From Alcanivorax sp. DSM 26293 (lineage in GTDB: Bacteria; Pseudomonadota; Gammaproteobacteria; Pseudomonadales; Alcanivoracaceae): 64,000 nt of DNA. The translations under genes were made by a program, and so were the position numbers. This document shows positions 28,101 through 37,744 of the stretch, one piece after another; the first letter of the stretch is position 1; each line of letters starts with the position of its first letter. Location of the stretch: NCBI RefSeq assembly GCF_900107995.1, contig NZ_FNUM01000001.1, positions 693,695-757,694 on the forward strand, in the 5' to 3' direction. Below the pieces are notes generated by a model that did not search any database, had not been told where the DNA came from, and saw only the letters and a list, made by a program, of their open reading frames with translations.

Positions 28101-29014
28101 AAGCGGGCTGACAAGTCCGTCATGGGCCAGGAGATATCGCCCTGCTCCAGGGTCAGTGTGGGCAGGGTCAGATTGATGAAGGCATCGTAGGGCTGCCCCT
28201 TCCTCAAGGTAGACCACACCTTCAAACGGCCATCAAGCCCCGCAAGCTGCATCGGCCAGCCGAGATCACCGGGCAGCCATTCGTGCAGCTGCTCCCCCTT
28301 CAGACTGGCGTAGAGATCCGCTTCCACGTCTTCCAGGGAAAACGCATCACCATGCAGATGAATGCGTGCCTGAACCGACAGGGGCCGGTCCCGGGCTTCC
28401 AGATTCACCGCCAACCGATGCTCGTCTCCGCGGTTTATCAAGGTGGCCTCCAGCTCGGAGGCTGCCAGTGGCGGCATGCCAGGCCAGTCCAGAGAAAGAC
28501 GGGCATCGCTGATCACCAGCAACTGCTGGCGGTAAAACAGGGTCAGGATGCGCTCCAGCGGCGGACGTTGTTGCGGGTCATTGCTGCCCAGGGCATCCAA
28601 ACCACGCAGGCGTATGCTGCCGTCTTCGCCACGCACCAGATTCAGCTCAACGCCCTGAATGCGCAGCTCCTTGAGTACCAGATCCCGATGCCACAAGGAG
28701 CGGAATACGTCGACACCCAGCACCACTTCGTCCAGTTCCAGGGCAGTATCCCCTTCTGGAGCCGGCAGCCGGATCTGACGGGCGATAAACTGGGGCACCA
28801 GCCCGGACATTTGTCCGTCCAGTTCGGCAATGGTCAGCGGCGTCTGCAGACGTTCTTCAAAAAGGCTTTCCAGCCGTTCCCGGTAATCCGGTACCAGCAA
28901 CATCAACTGGCGACCGACTACCACATAGGTGGCGATCAACAGCAGCAACGCCACAATCAACCACCAGAGAGGGGGATACAGTCGATGCCAGCGATTCGGT
29001 CGAGTTGAGGCCAT
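25187..29014 (-). CDS. yhdP: AsmA-like intermembrane phospholipid transporter YhdP
   Basis: A 1275-aa bridge-like protein anchored in the inner membrane by one N-terminal helix (WWLIVALLLLIATYVVV, about 14-30), followed by a very long beta-groove domain. Together with TamB and YdbH, E. coli YhdP carries phospholipids to the outer membrane. The C-terminal AsmA-like part has NVYAG-type turns (LSSNLYAGCLAGPAACAG). The start is ATG 29014, 2 bp after the maf stop. A run of ten G residues in the coding strand lies near codon 908 (see 26283-26292). RNase G, which lies between yhdP and maf in Pseudomonas, is absent here. Confidence 0.93.
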   Translation of the reverse strand: MASTRPNRWHRLYPPLWWLIVALLLLIATYVVVGRQLMLLVPDYRERLESLFEERLQTPLTIAELDGQMSGLVPQFIARQIRLPAPEGDTALELDEVVLGVDVFRSLWHRDLVLKELRIQGVELNLVRGEDGSIRLRGLDALGSNDPQQRPPLERILTLFYRQQLLVISDARLSLDWPGMPPLAASELEATLINRGDEHRLAVNLEARDRPLSVQARIHLHGDAFSLEDVEADLYASLKGEQLHEWLPGDLGWPMQLAGLDGRLKVWSTLRKGQPYDAFINLTLPTLTLEQGDISWPMTDLSARLALVRDGEQATLSLSRLSGDSPAGALSLGDMALRWQTRGEQRQWQFRGSELPLHGLSQQFQQWPFTLPDNVQRIRERLADQSPRGLLDGVYVQGRARQMEKFQLRFTDLSSQAQDRTPGVQGLSGWVSGSATEGLAHLHGDNLSLQFPRLYDHALAGQISGLLSWQRHGEALRVRSGRLRVVNPDAHGEAMMQLSLLPEQVPQLRLAAEIYEGNGARANHYIPLKRLPEGLSGWLGQAIQGGHLQRGQILYQGPVKIDKSQQQDRTLQMRYQARDVRLSYLPDWPMASGVSADVLINGRQVRGLARTGRILGSDLKAVHVDVADVETGETPRLVISGQARGPIQDLDTLFQDTPLRKPLPDELLDWRFRDGSMAGYLLLDIPLQKDSGAPVVIVDAQVSDATLHNAPRKLQITDASAPVYFHSRNGMQIDQLQARALGGQFAGQWLTRDGRSRLQLDGSVPMKQAANWLGFPWLAPLSGQLPLGLTVQIPWQGTAFSLRAASSLKGITVDAPAPLGKSAQATRPLDIRLSNPGGRLSLELDYGGLLQGAFRMDKRLRGDLLLGSGSLQLPDEGVQVRGRLAQAIVEPWIDFIGDRLMPSLKASRGGGSGTGQASLSKVSLQVDRLDLFGVNVADTRLSVLPANAGWDMALSSRAVAGSVRIPDGFTARGEAPLSLSVSRLNLILPEGALGDKGQSVPVSPLTLPPVDADFNNIVINGQDYGQWQGKVRPVKEGVRISELDGRWRSSRFQGTLDWTEQSGKPYSRFNGSLSSDNLGQSLKAWGLPALIESEDARAQVVLGWADWPLNMDYLALEGQTQVDIGECRIPDTDTRTSFLRLLGILNIGTIQRRLRLDFSDLYKKGMSCDSITGDFSIDGPRVATSNLAIDSPSAAIRVKGAIDLEKETLDHNMEVTLPLSSNLYAGCLAGPAACAGIFVVERIWGDRLDKTTTMEYRVTGNWSSPQVKETEGIFE
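26283..26292 (-). repeat. Ten-base homopolymer (C10; G10 in the coding strand) inside yhdP
   Basis: Ten consecutive C residues on the plus strand encode the RGGG of SRGGGSGTG near residue 908 of YhdP. A gain or loss of one base would shift the frame and remove about the last 365 residues. Confidence 0.9.
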
Positions 29015-29016
29015 AG

Positions 29017-29604
29017 TCAATTGGGTTGCCAGTAACGGATGCCGACCTGATCCAGCAATGCCACCACCTGTTCCAGCGGCAGGCCGACCACCCCACTGTA
29101 ACTGCCCGTCAGCGAAGCCACCAGCGCCGCGCCCAGACCCTGAATACCATACCCGCCAGCTTTGTCAGCGCCTTCACCGGTGGCCACATAGGCCTGCAGT
29201 TGCGCCTCACTGAGTTGGCGAAACTGCACCCGGGTGATGGAATACCGCACCGCCATATGGTCCCGGTGCAGTAATGCCAACGCAGACATCACCTGATGTT
29301 CGGCACCATTGAGCGCCTTGAGCATGGCCAGCGCCTGTTGCTCATCCGCCGGCTTGCCAAGGATCTCATCCCCCAACACCACCGCCGTATCAGCCCCCAG
29401 TACAGCACCGTCCGGCAGATCACCGGCTCCCGCCGCACCGGCCAGGGCCTTCTCCCGGGCCATACGACAGACATACTCCAGGGGCGGCTCCTGCGGCAAC
29501 GGGGTTTCATCGATATCCGGGGCGGACAGCATGGAAAAGGGAACAGCAATCTGCCGTAGCAGCTCTGCCCGACGAGGCGAACCTGAGGCGAGGTAAAGAA
29601 TCAT
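29017..29604 (-). CDS. maf: Maf-family nucleotide pyrophosphatase (YhdE type, dTTPase/UTPase)
   Basis: This house-cleaning enzyme hydrolyses dTTP/UTP and modified pyrimidine triphosphates to monophosphates. It has 195 aa, with the substrate loop SGSPRR (7-12), GADTAVVLGDEILGKP, DKAGGYGIQG and the C-terminal GSYSGVVGLPL. The YhdE-type motif and its place between mreD and yhdP fit that subgroup. The start is ATG 29604; the longer frame upstream runs through a repeat element and is not credible. Confidence 0.93.
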   Translation of the reverse strand: MILYLASGSPRRAELLRQIAVPFSMLSAPDIDETPLPQEPPLEYVCRMAREKALAGAAGAGDLPDGAVLGADTAVVLGDEILGKPADEQQALAMLKALNGAEHQVMSALALLHRDHMAVRYSITRVQFRQLSEAQLQAYVATGEGADKAGGYGIQGLGAALVASLTGSYSGVVGLPLEQVVALLDQVGIRYWQPN

Positions 29605-29609
29605 AAAAT

Positions 29610-29739
29610 CAGTTGATAGTTGACAGTGGACAGTTGATAGCTGCTCGGCATCATTGATGCCGAGAACTGAAAGATTGAAGCCAGGCCCAAGGTTATCCGG
29701 GTTTTCGCTGTCAACTGTCAATTATCAACTGTCAACTGC
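29610..29739. repeat. Heptad-arm inverted repeat element E
   Basis: The left arm (29610-29643) has CAGTTGA, TAGTTGA, CAGTGGA and CAGTTGA. The right arm (29708-29738) has CTGTCAA, CTGTCAA, TTATCAA and CTGTCAA. The right arm follows GGGTTTTCGCT. The left arm is followed at once by a short palindrome, CTCGGCATCA (29644-29653) against 29655-29664. The element lies between mreD and maf, probably ending the mre transcript. Confidence 0.8.
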
Positions 29740-29742
29740 TCT

Positions 29743-30234
29743 TTATCGTACTAGAAAACGCAGCTGTACCCAGCGCAACAGCGCACAGACCGGTCGCCAA
29801 AGCACCGCGCTGGTCAGGGAAGCATAAAGAATGGTGTAAGGCGGATACAGGGTACGACCCACGGATTCCTGCACCAGATAGGCCAGCAGACTGACGGTGC
29901 CTACCAGCAGGAAAACCACGGCACACTGCTGCAACGAGGTGAACACCCGCATGCGTTTATAGGCGGCCAGCATCACAAAGGCGCCCAGTGCATAGGCCAA
30001 ACCCCATTGTCCCAGCGTGGTGCCGACCAGCACATCGTGATACAGCCCAACAAAGAAGCCCCATAACACGCCAATGCGGTTGGGCAATTCCAGCACCCAG
30101 TAGACCAGCACCAGCAGCATCCACTCCGGGCGCACCCAGTTAACGCTATCGGGCAGAGGAACCACTTCCAGCAATGCGGCGATCAGCAAGGTAACGACAA
30201 TGACGCCTGTACCGGCGGGACGATCATGGATCAT
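29743..30234 (-). CDS. mreD: Rod shape-determining protein MreD
   Basis: A 163-aa integral membrane protein of the elongasome with five hydrophobic segments; it works with MreC, RodA and PBP2 in lateral wall synthesis. The N-terminal part, PDSVNWVRPEWMLLVLVYW, and the GLYHDVLVGTTLGQWGLAY segment are typical of the family. It overlaps the mreC 3' end by 11 bp. Its stop lies 4 bp from repeat element E. Confidence 0.93.
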   Translation of the reverse strand: MIHDRPAGTGVIVVTLLIAALLEVVPLPDSVNWVRPEWMLLVLVYWVLELPNRIGVLWGFFVGLYHDVLVGTTLGQWGLAYALGAFVMLAAYKRMRVFTSLQQCAVVFLLVGTVSLLAYLVQESVGRTLYPPYTILYASLTSAVLWRPVCALLRWVQLRFLVR

Positions 30235-31078
30235 TGGCGGCCTCCGGGTCGGGAACCGGAATCAGGGGCTCATCGGTGGACTGCACCAAGAGGACATGAC
30301 TGGCACGATCCACGCGCGCAGTGGGACTGGCAGCGATTTCAGCAAAAGGTGCGCCGGACTGATGGCGCACGCTGGTCACTGTCGCCACGGGATAGCCGCG
30401 CGGGTAGCGCTGCCCCAACCCGGTGCTGACCAGCAGATCGCCCTCGCGAATATCTGCGGTATCGGGCACGTAGAGAAGCTTGAGACCATCTGACTGCCCG
30501 GTGCCGGCCAGCACCGCACGGACCCCGTTGCGATTCACCTGCACACTCATTGCATGGCTGGCATCGGTCACCAGCAGGACCCGGGCGCTGAGCGGGCCCG
30601 CATCCACGACCTGGCCGATCAGCCCCTGGGCATCCAGCACAGCCTGGCCCCGGAAAACCTGCTCGCCCTTGCCTTTGTTGATCACCAGCTCTTGCCGGTT
30701 GGGGTCCGGATCCACACCAATGATCTCCGCCACCAGCACATTGGCATCCAGATCCGCAGAGGAATTGAGCAATTCGCGCAGACGCACATTTTCCGCTTCA
30801 AGCACTGCCAGCCGCTGGACGCGCTGCTCAAGAATCAGCGCCTGTCTCTGCAAGCGCCGGTTTTCATCGATCAAGGCCCCACGGCTCTGGGTCTGCTCGG
30901 ACAACCATTCCCCCGAATCCACCGGAAGATGGGCGAGGTAATGGATCGGAGCGGTGAGATAGCCGAGTACATGCCGTACTGGCGCAGCCCAGGGGGTGCG
31001 CTGGTCCAGGACCATCATGATGACGGCCAGAACCAGCGCGATCAGGAGTCGGTAGGTGGGATTGGCCGGTGCAGCCAT
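30224..31078 (-). CDS. mreC: Cell shape-determining protein MreC
   Basis: A bitopic periplasmic scaffold of the elongasome, 284 aa: a short cytoplasmic start, one membrane helix (about 9-25), a coiled coil (about 65-110, rich in Leu/Glu/Arg) and a beta-barrel domain with VAEIIGVDPDPNRQELVINKG (segment about 115-135) and GLIGQVVDAGPLSARVLLVTD. It starts 6 bp after mreB. Pro/Asp-rich C-terminal tail. Confidence 0.94.
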   Translation of the reverse strand: MAAPANPTYRLLIALVLAVIMMVLDQRTPWAAPVRHVLGYLTAPIHYLAHLPVDSGEWLSEQTQSRGALIDENRRLQRQALILEQRVQRLAVLEAENVRLRELLNSSADLDANVLVAEIIGVDPDPNRQELVINKGKGEQVFRGQAVLDAQGLIGQVVDAGPLSARVLLVTDASHAMSVQVNRNGVRAVLAGTGQSDGLKLLYVPDTADIREGDLLVSTGLGQRYPRGYPVATVTSVRHQSGAPFAEIAASPTARVDRASHVLLVQSTDEPLIPVPDPEAANDP

Positions 31079-31084
31079 GGGTTA

Positions 31085-32191
<1,107 letters not shown>

Positions 32192-32206
32192 TCACAAGAT
32201 GGCGCA

Positions 32207-32235
32207 ACTCTAGCAACGGCAGGGGCATTGGGCAA
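32207..32235 (-). promoter_or_regulatory. Possible promoter for mreBCD
   Basis: Read on the minus strand, TTGCCC (32235-32230), a 17-bp spacer and TAGAGT (32212-32207) form a fair sigma-70 promoter about 80 bp before mreB. The 235-bp divergent gap 32129-32363 shows no repeat or other structure. Confidence 0.35.
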
Positions 32236-32363
32236 GCTGACACTGGCCCTTTTACACTGGCTGGCAGTGGCCCCGGACAGGCGGTCTATGGTACTTTTTG
32301 CGGCTTTCCAGACCCGCATTAGCTTATCTCTGCCCACCGCAGAGAATCCCAACGGAGAGAATC

Positions 32364-32651
32364 ATGGCCATTGATTCCAAGGTGGTAGCCCAGGTGGCCC
32401 ATCTGGCGCGCCTGAAAGTGGACGAGGCAGACAGTGCTGCCCTGTCCGACCGACTCAATGACATCCTGGCCATGGTGGACCAGCTGCAGCAGGCCGATGT
32501 GACTGATGTGGCGCCCATGGCCCACCCGCTGGACGTGACCCAGCCCCTGCGAGAAGACGAAGTCAGCGAGCCCAACGTGCGCGACAAGGCACTGGACATC
32601 GCCCCCGCCGCCGAAGACGGCTGTTTCCTGGTTCCCCGGGTGATTGAGTAA
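32364..32651 (+). CDS. gatC: Glutamyl/aspartyl-tRNA amidotransferase subunit C
   Basis: The small subunit that wraps around GatA and stabilises the GatCAB complex, which converts Glu-tRNA(Gln) and/or Asp-tRNA(Asn) to the amide form. It has 95 aa, with [11 protein letters not shown] at the start, the Asn/Asp-rich [12 protein letters not shown] helix and [10 protein letters not shown] near the end. ATG 32364 follows CGGAGAG. gatA begins 7 bp after its stop. Confidence 0.95.
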   Translation: MAIDSKVVAQVAHLARLKVDEADSAALSDRLNDILAMVDQLQQADVTDVAPMAHPLDVTQPLREDEVSEPNVRDKALDIAPAAEDGCFLVPRVIE

Positions 32652-32658
32652 ACAGGTG

Positions 32659-34131
32659 ATGAGCAACGCCATGCACAACAAGACACTGACAGAACTCAAG
32701 GCCGGCCTGGCTGCCGGGGACTTCTCCTCCCGGGAGCTCACCGAGCATTTCCTGGCCCGCATCCAGCAACACGACAGTGAACTCAACAGTTTCATTACCG
32801 TGACCGCCGAGCAGGCCCTGTCCCAGGCCGATGCCGCTGATCAGGCCATTGCCGCCGGCAATACTGGCCTCCTCACCGGCCTGCCCATCGCCCACAAGGA
32901 TATCTTCTGCACCGAGGGCGTGCGCACCAGCTGCGGCTCGAAGATGCTGGACTCCTTTATTGCCCCCTACACCGCCACCGTAGTGGAAAAGATGGCCGCC
33001 GAAGGTGCCGTCATGCTGGGCAAGACCAACATGGACGAGTTTGCCATGGGCTCCTCCAACGAAACCAGCTACTACGGCCCGGTGAAGAACCCCTGGGACC
33101 TGGAACGGGTCCCCGGCGGCTCCTCCGGCGGTGCGGCGGCCTGTCTCGGTGCCCGTCTGGCCCCCGGCGCCACTGGCACCGACACCGGCGGCTCTATCCG
33201 CCAGCCGGCGGCCCTGAACAACATTACCGGCCTCAAACCCACATACGGACGCGTTTCCCGCTGGGGCATGATTGCCTTTGCCTCCAGCCTGGATCAGGCC
33301 GGCCCCATGGCCCAGAGTTCAGAAGACTGCGCGCTGATGCTGCAGGCCATGGCCGGTCACGACCATCGTGATTCCACCAGCCTTAATGAAAAGGTGGATG
33401 ATTATCTCGGCGCCCTGAACAACGACATCCGTGGCCTGACCATCGGTATCCCGGAAGAATTTTTCCCGGACACCCTGGACGGCGCCATCGCCGACAACAG
33501 CCGCGACGCCATTCGCGAACTGGAAAAACTGGGCGCCAAGGTGGTCTCGGTATCACTGCCCAGCGTCAAACTGTCGGTACCGGCCTATTATGTGATCGCC
33601 CCGGCGGAAGCCAGCTCCAACTTGAGCCGCTTCGACGGCGTGCGGTTCGGCCATCGCTGTGACGACCCGAAAGATCTGGAAGACCTGTACAAACGCTCCC
33701 GTTCAGAAGGGTTCGGTGATGAGGTTAAGCGCCGCATTCTGGTCGGCGCTTACGCCCTGTCCGCCGGTTACTACGACGCCTATTACCGTCGCGCCCAACA
33801 GGTCCGCCGCCTGATCCGTGACGACTTTGCACGCGCCTTCGAAAAAGTCGATGTGTTGATGGGCCCCACCGCCCCGGAAACCGCCTTCAAACTGGGCGCC
33901 AAGAAAGACGATCCGGTAAGCATGTACATGGCCGACGTCTTCACCATCGGGGTTAACCTGGCCGGCCTGCCGGCCCTGTCCATGCCCACCGGCTTTATCA
34001 ACGGCCTGCCCACCGGCACACAGATCATCGGTAACTATTTCCGCGAAGGTCAGATACTCAACGTGGCGCACAAGTATCAGCAGGCCACCGACTGGCATAA
34101 ACAGGCTCCGGTTTTTGGAGGTGAGCAATGA
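32659..34131 (+). CDS. gatA: Glutamyl/aspartyl-tRNA amidotransferase subunit A
   Basis: The glutaminase subunit: an amidase-signature enzyme that releases ammonia from glutamine and channels it to GatB. It has 490 aa, with the Ser-cisSer-Lys triad present as K80 (PIAHKDIFC), S155 (PGGSSGG) and S179 (DTGGSIRQP). I take ATG 32659; a TTG at 32644 would overlap the gatC end and ATG 32671 is also possible. The stop overlaps the gatB start. Confidence 0.96.
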   Translation: MSNAMHNKTLTELKAGLAAGDFSSRELTEHFLARIQQHDSELNSFITVTAEQALSQADAADQAIAAGNTGLLTGLPIAHKDIFCTEGVRTSCGSKMLDSFIAPYTATVVEKMAAEGAVMLGKTNMDEFAMGSSNETSYYGPVKNPWDLERVPGGSSGGAAACLGARLAPGATGTDTGGSIRQPAALNNITGLKPTYGRVSRWGMIAFASSLDQAGPMAQSSEDCALMLQAMAGHDHRDSTSLNEKVDDYLGALNNDIRGLTIGIPEEFFPDTLDGAIADNSRDAIRELEKLGAKVVSVSLPSVKLSVPAYYVIAPAEASSNLSRFDGVRFGHRCDDPKDLEDLYKRSRSEGFGDEVKRRILVGAYALSAGYYDAYYRRAQQVRRLIRDDFARAFEKVDVLMGPTAPETAFKLGAKKDDPVSMYMADVFTIGVNLAGLPALSMPTGFINGLPTGTQIIGNYFREGQILNVAHKYQQATDWHKQAPVFGGEQ

Positions 34132-35567
34132 GTTGGGAAGTCGTGATCGGTCTGGAAATTCACGTCCAGCTCAACACCGTCAGCAAACTGTTCTCCGGCA
34201 GCAAACTGTCCACCGGCGCCGAGCCTAACACCCAGGCATCGCTGGTGGATCTGGGCATGCCCGGCACCCTGCCGGTGGTGAACAAGGAAGCAGTGCGCAA
34301 AGCGGCGCTATTTGGTCTGGCCATCAACGCAGATATCTGCCGTCACAGTGTGTTTGAACGGAAAAATTATTTTTATCCGGATCTTCCGAAAGGCTATCAA
34401 ACCACCCAGCTGGCCGAGCCCATCGTGGGTGCCGGCGAGGTAGAAATCCAGCTGGAAAACGGTGAGAAAAAAACTGTGCGCATTCACCATGCGCACCTGG
34501 AAGAAGACGCCGGCAAGTCCCTGCACGAAGACTTCCATGGCATGACCGGGATTGACCTGAACCGGGCCGGCACACCGCTGATCGAAGTGGTCACCGAACC
34601 GGACATGAGCAATGCGGAAGAAGCCGTAGCCTTTGCCCGTAAACTCCATGCGATTGTCACCTCAATCGGCATCTGCGATGGCGACATGTCCCAGGGCAAC
34701 ATGCGTTTCGATGTGAACGTGTCCATCCGCAAACCCGGCGAACCACTGGGCACCCGCACCGAAACCAAAAACCTGAACTCCTTCCGTTTTATGGAACGGG
34801 CCATCAAGCTGGAAGTGGAACGGCAAATTGATGTGCTGGAAGACGGCGGCGAGATTGTCCAGGAAACCCGTTTGTACAACGGCGACACCCACACCGCACG
34901 CTCCATGCGCAGCAAGGAAGACGCCAACGATTATCGCTACTTCCCCTGCCCGGATCTGCTGCCAGTGGCCATCACCGACGCGGACCTGGAAGCACTGAAA
35001 GCAGCCATGCCGGAGCTGCCCAATGCGCGCAAGGCACGCTTCATGGACGACTATCAGCTGTCCGAGTACGACGCGGATCTGCTATCCGGCTCCATCGCCA
35101 CTGCCACCTTCTTTGAAGGTGCCGCCAAGGCCGGTGGTGACGCCAAGCTGGCAGCCAACTGGGTGATGGGCGAACTGGCCGCCAGATTGAACGCGGAAGA
35201 CAAAGACATCAGCGACAGTCCGGTCAGCGCCGAACAACTGGGCCAGCTGATTGCCCGCCTGAAAGACGGCACCATCAGTTCCAAGATTGCCAAGCAGGTT
35301 TTCGAAGCCTGCTGGGCCGGCGAAGGTGACCCGGATACCATCATTGAGGCCAAGGGCCTCAAACAGATGAGCGACAGCGGTGAGCTGGAAAAAATTGTCG
35401 ATGACATCATCGCCAATAACGCGCCCCAGGTTGAGGATTACCGCAACTCTGATGATGCCAAGAAAAAGAAAAAAATCGGTTTCTTTGTGGGCCAGGCAAT
35501 GAAAGCGACACAGGGCAAGGCGAATCCGCAGCAACTGAATCAACTGCTGCGAGAGAAACTCCAATAA
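34128..35567 (+). CDS. gatB: Glutamyl/aspartyl-tRNA amidotransferase subunit B
   Basis: The subunit that binds misacylated tRNA and carries out ATP-dependent transamidation. It has 479 aa, with [10 protein letters not shown], the [18 protein letters not shown] segment, [25 protein letters not shown] and [12 protein letters not shown]. The C-terminal YqeY-like domain (about 330-479) ends in a basic stretch, [15 protein letters not shown]. Start ATG 34128 overlaps the gatA stop and has GGAGGTGA upstream. A 73-bp palindrome begins 11 bp after the stop. Confidence 0.97.
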   Translation: MSWEVVIGLEIHVQLNTVSKLFSGSKLSTGAEPNTQASLVDLGMPGTLPVVNKEAVRKAALFGLAINADICRHSVFERKNYFYPDLPKGYQTTQLAEPIVGAGEVEIQLENGEKKTVRIHHAHLEEDAGKSLHEDFHGMTGIDLNRAGTPLIEVVTEPDMSNAEEAVAFARKLHAIVTSIGICDGDMSQGNMRFDVNVSIRKPGEPLGTRTETKNLNSFRFMERAIKLEVERQIDVLEDGGEIVQETRLYNGDTHTARSMRSKEDANDYRYFPCPDLLPVAITDADLEALKAAMPELPNARKARFMDDYQLSEYDADLLSGSIATATFFEGAAKAGGDAKLAANWVMGELAARLNAEDKDISDSPVSAEQLGQLIARLKDGTISSKIAKQVFEACWAGEGDPDTIIEAKGLKQMSDSGELEKIVDDIIANNAPQVEDYRNSDDAKKKKKIGFFVGQAMKATQGKANPQQLNQLLREKLQ

Positions 35568-35577
35568 CACCCTATCC

Positions 35578-35650
35578 GTAGGAGCCATGCTTGCATGGCG
35601 AATCTGCTCGCACCCCCTTCGGGTGTTCGCCATGCGAGCATGGCTCCTAC
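35578..35650. repeat. GTAGGAGCCATGC-type palindromic repeat
   Basis: Arms 35578-35602 and 35626-35650 are complementary at 24 of 25 positions. The 23-bp loop contains its own small CACCC/GGGTG stem. This belongs to the REP-like GTAGGAGC...GCTCCTAC class common in Pseudomonas and relatives. It separates gatB from the crotonase gene and may end the gatCAB transcript. Confidence 0.8.
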
Positions 35651-35677
35651 AGCACAGGTATCCACCCGAGGTGCTCC

Positions 35678-36496
35678 ATGACCACTCAAACCTTCCAGAA
35701 TCGCGTCACCCTGGAAAAGAAAAACGACATCGCCTATGTCACCCTGAGCCGCGCCGACAAGTACAACGGCCTGGATTTCGCCATGATGGAAGGGCTGGTG
35801 GAAGCGGCCAAAGCCGTACGCAAAGACAAGAGCCTGCGCGTGGTGATCATGCAGGGCGCTGGCAAGGCGTTCTGTGCCGGGCTGGATTTCGGCACAGTGA
35901 TGAAGCAACCACTGAAATTGCTGAAAGGCTTCACCAAATACGGCGTAAAGAAAACCAACCTGTTCCAGGAAGTCTGCTGGTGCTGGCGTGAGCTGCCCAT
36001 TCCGGTCATCACGGTGCTACATGGCTACTGCTACGGCGGCGGCATGCAGATCGCCCTGGCCGCGGATTTTCGGATCAGCACGCCGGACTGTGAAATGTCG
36101 ATCATGGAAATCAAGTGGGGGCTGATCCCGGATATGACCGGCAGTGTCACCCTGCGCGAACTGGTTCCCATGGATGTGGCCAAGGAACTGACCATGACCG
36201 GTCGCCTGTTCAAGGGCGACGAGGCCAAAGTCCTGAATCTGGTCACCCGGGTGGCTGAAGACCCGCTGGCGGAAGCGGAGCAACTGGCCGAGGCCATCAA
36301 GACTCGCTCCCCGGATGGCATCAGCGCTGCCAAGGCCCTGTTCCAGCAAACCTGGAACGTGCCGGAAACCCAGGCATTCGATACGGAAAGCAAACTTCAG
36401 TTCAAGCTGCTACGCGGCAAGAACTATCGTCGCGCCCTCCAGGCGGGACAGAAAAAGGAAGCTCCGCAATTTGGTCCGCGGGAACGGGACTACTGA
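35678..36496 (+). CDS. Crotonase-family enzyme, possible dienoyl-CoA isomerase
   Basis: A 272-aa enoyl-CoA hydratase/isomerase-fold protein with the oxyanion-hole segments AFCAGLDFG (about 65-72) and HGYCYGGGMQIALAAD (about 115-130). In the active-site segment SIMEIKWGLIPDMTG, E144 and D152 have the same spacing as Glu196 and Asp204 of rat delta3,5-delta2,4-dienoyl-CoA isomerase (recalled). That favours isomerisation of unsaturated fatty acyl-CoAs over simple hydration. Start ATG 35678 follows GAGGTG; the longer frame upstream is repeat-derived. It lies downstream of gatB but is separated by a palindrome, so it is probably transcribed independently. Confidence 0.8.
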   Translation: MTTQTFQNRVTLEKKNDIAYVTLSRADKYNGLDFAMMEGLVEAAKAVRKDKSLRVVIMQGAGKAFCAGLDFGTVMKQPLKLLKGFTKYGVKKTNLFQEVCWCWRELPIPVITVLHGYCYGGGMQIALAADFRISTPDCEMSIMEIKWGLIPDMTGSVTLRELVPMDVAKELTMTGRLFKGDEAKVLNLVTRVAEDPLAEAEQLAEAIKTRSPDGISAAKALFQQTWNVPETQAFDTESKLQFKLLRGKNYRRALQAGQKKEAPQFGPRERDY

Positions 36497-36498
36497 TA

Positions 36499-36516
36499 CC
36501 CCCATACCGGTGGGGG
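36499..36516 (+). terminator. Short hairpin after the crotonase gene
   Basis: CCCCCA-TACCGG-TGGGGG forms a 6-bp GC-rich stem 2 bp after the stop codon. There is no T tract, so this is a weak call. Confidence 0.35.
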
Positions 36517-36633
36517 CATGACAGTGACACCTGCCCCCCGACCGGCGCCCCCGGCAACTGACAACTCAGCCCTGTTTCGTAGCCTCAACTTGCTGCATAC
36601 TCAGGCGAAAATACGAGTTTGTTGAGGCACTGC

Positions 36634-37419
36634 ATGATTTCCGTGGCCGAAGCCAGTGGCGGCTTTTCCGCTCTGACCCGCATGTACAAACGCCTGGTCG
36701 ATGACTTCATCGGTCAGCTACCACTGCAACCCCAGTCTTTCCCTCTGGCACCCACAGACAATGCCTTCAAGCAAGGCATGTGTGCTGACACCACCTACGT
36801 CGTGAAAGGCGGCATGCTGGGCATGCGCTGTCAGGAGCGCAAATTGTTTACCTGGGATGAGGGGGACATGATTCTGCCCGATGCCGCCGGCAACGACGAA
36901 GTGACCTACTACGCGGAAAGTGCCGTGCTGCTGGCCGCTTACCCCACCGTGAAACTGGTCGAAACCGTCCTCGCCGACGAGCGGCTGGCGCGGCTCTGGA
37001 CCCGTATTCTCACCATCCAGCAGGCCATGCTGCTACGCCTGCTCGCGGCCCATGCCCCGGAAGAAAGCCATACCACCACCGGGTTTGCCTATTTCGAGCC
37101 CGGTGACGTGATTATCCGCCAGGGTGAACCGGCGGATTACGTGTTCAGTCTGTTCGAGGGTCAGGCAGATGTGCTGGTGGACGACGTTGTGGTCGGCCAT
37201 GTCAGTGAAGGGGAAGTGCTGGGCGCCATTGCCCTTCTCACCCATTCCCCGCGCAGTGCTACGGTGCGCGCCAAACACCGGTGCTCCGTGGTCAAGGTGC
37301 CCAAGCACCAGTTTAAAAACCTGATCCGCACCAATCCCGGCATGATTCACAGCCTGCTTACCGATATGGCCCGGCAAATCACCGATCTCAATAATCAGGT
37401 GGTCCAGCTGTCCGCGTGA
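36634..37419 (+). CDS. Cyclic-nucleotide-binding domain protein (second in window)
   Basis: A 261-aa protein with a recognisable cNMP-binding domain in the C-terminal half: FEPGDVIIRQGEPADYVFSLFEG, then GEVLGAIALLTHSPRSATVRA (about residues 190-215). The N-terminal half (about 30-110, with VVKGGMLGMRC and FTWDEGDMILPD) looks like a degenerate copy of the same fold. No HTH, kinase or transporter domain is attached, and it ends in a short helical tail. Ligand and target are unknown. ATG 36634 has GAGG 8 bases upstream. It is flanked by the crotonase gene and a small membrane protein. Confidence 0.75.
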   Translation: MISVAEASGGFSALTRMYKRLVDDFIGQLPLQPQSFPLAPTDNAFKQGMCADTTYVVKGGMLGMRCQERKLFTWDEGDMILPDAAGNDEVTYYAESAVLLAAYPTVKLVETVLADERLARLWTRILTIQQAMLLRLLAAHAPEESHTTTGFAYFEPGDVIIRQGEPADYVFSLFEGQADVLVDDVVVGHVSEGEVLGAIALLTHSPRSATVRAKHRCSVVKVPKHQFKNLIRTNPGMIHSLLTDMARQITDLNNQVVQLSA

Positions 37420-37548
37420 GTGCCGCTGCCTGGCCCAGTCAGGTGCATTGTCCCCCTCGGCAAAGGGGCCTATATTGGCAGTAAGGAGGTTGGCCTGAAC
37501 GCCTTCTCGCAGGGTCGACCTTTGTGCTCAGCCAGGGAGGCCAGGACC

Positions 37549-37731
37549 ATGCGACACATCCTTTCCATAGCCATCATTCTCTGCCTACTGATTCTGGTGG
37601 CCGTCTATTTCTTGTCTGACCCGGACCCCGAGACCAGCAACCCGACCCTGAATATGGCGCCGGAACAGACCCTGTCCCAGGATTCCGCGACGGCTCGGGA
37701 CGATGAGCCTGCGCGCCCCCAGGGGCAATGA
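37549..37731 (+). CDS. Small single-pass membrane protein, 60 aa
   Basis: An N-terminal hydrophobic helix (ILSIAIILCLLILVAVYFL, about 4-22) is followed by an acidic, Pro/Thr/Gln-rich tail that should be periplasmic and disordered. I recognise no family. The start ATG 37549 has AGGCCAGGA upstream, which supports translation. It lies 129 bp after the second cNMP gene and convergent with moeB, with only 13 bp between the stops. Confidence 0.55.
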   Translation: MRHILSIAIILCLLILVAVYFLSDPDPETSNPTLNMAPEQTLSQDSATARDDEPARPQGQ

Positions 37732-37744
37732 GGCTATTGGCACG

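Noticed and set aside
35591-35677. Extended N-terminus for the crotonase gene
   Set aside because: The upstream codons come from the palindromic repeat; ATG 35678 has a ribosome site and matches the family start.
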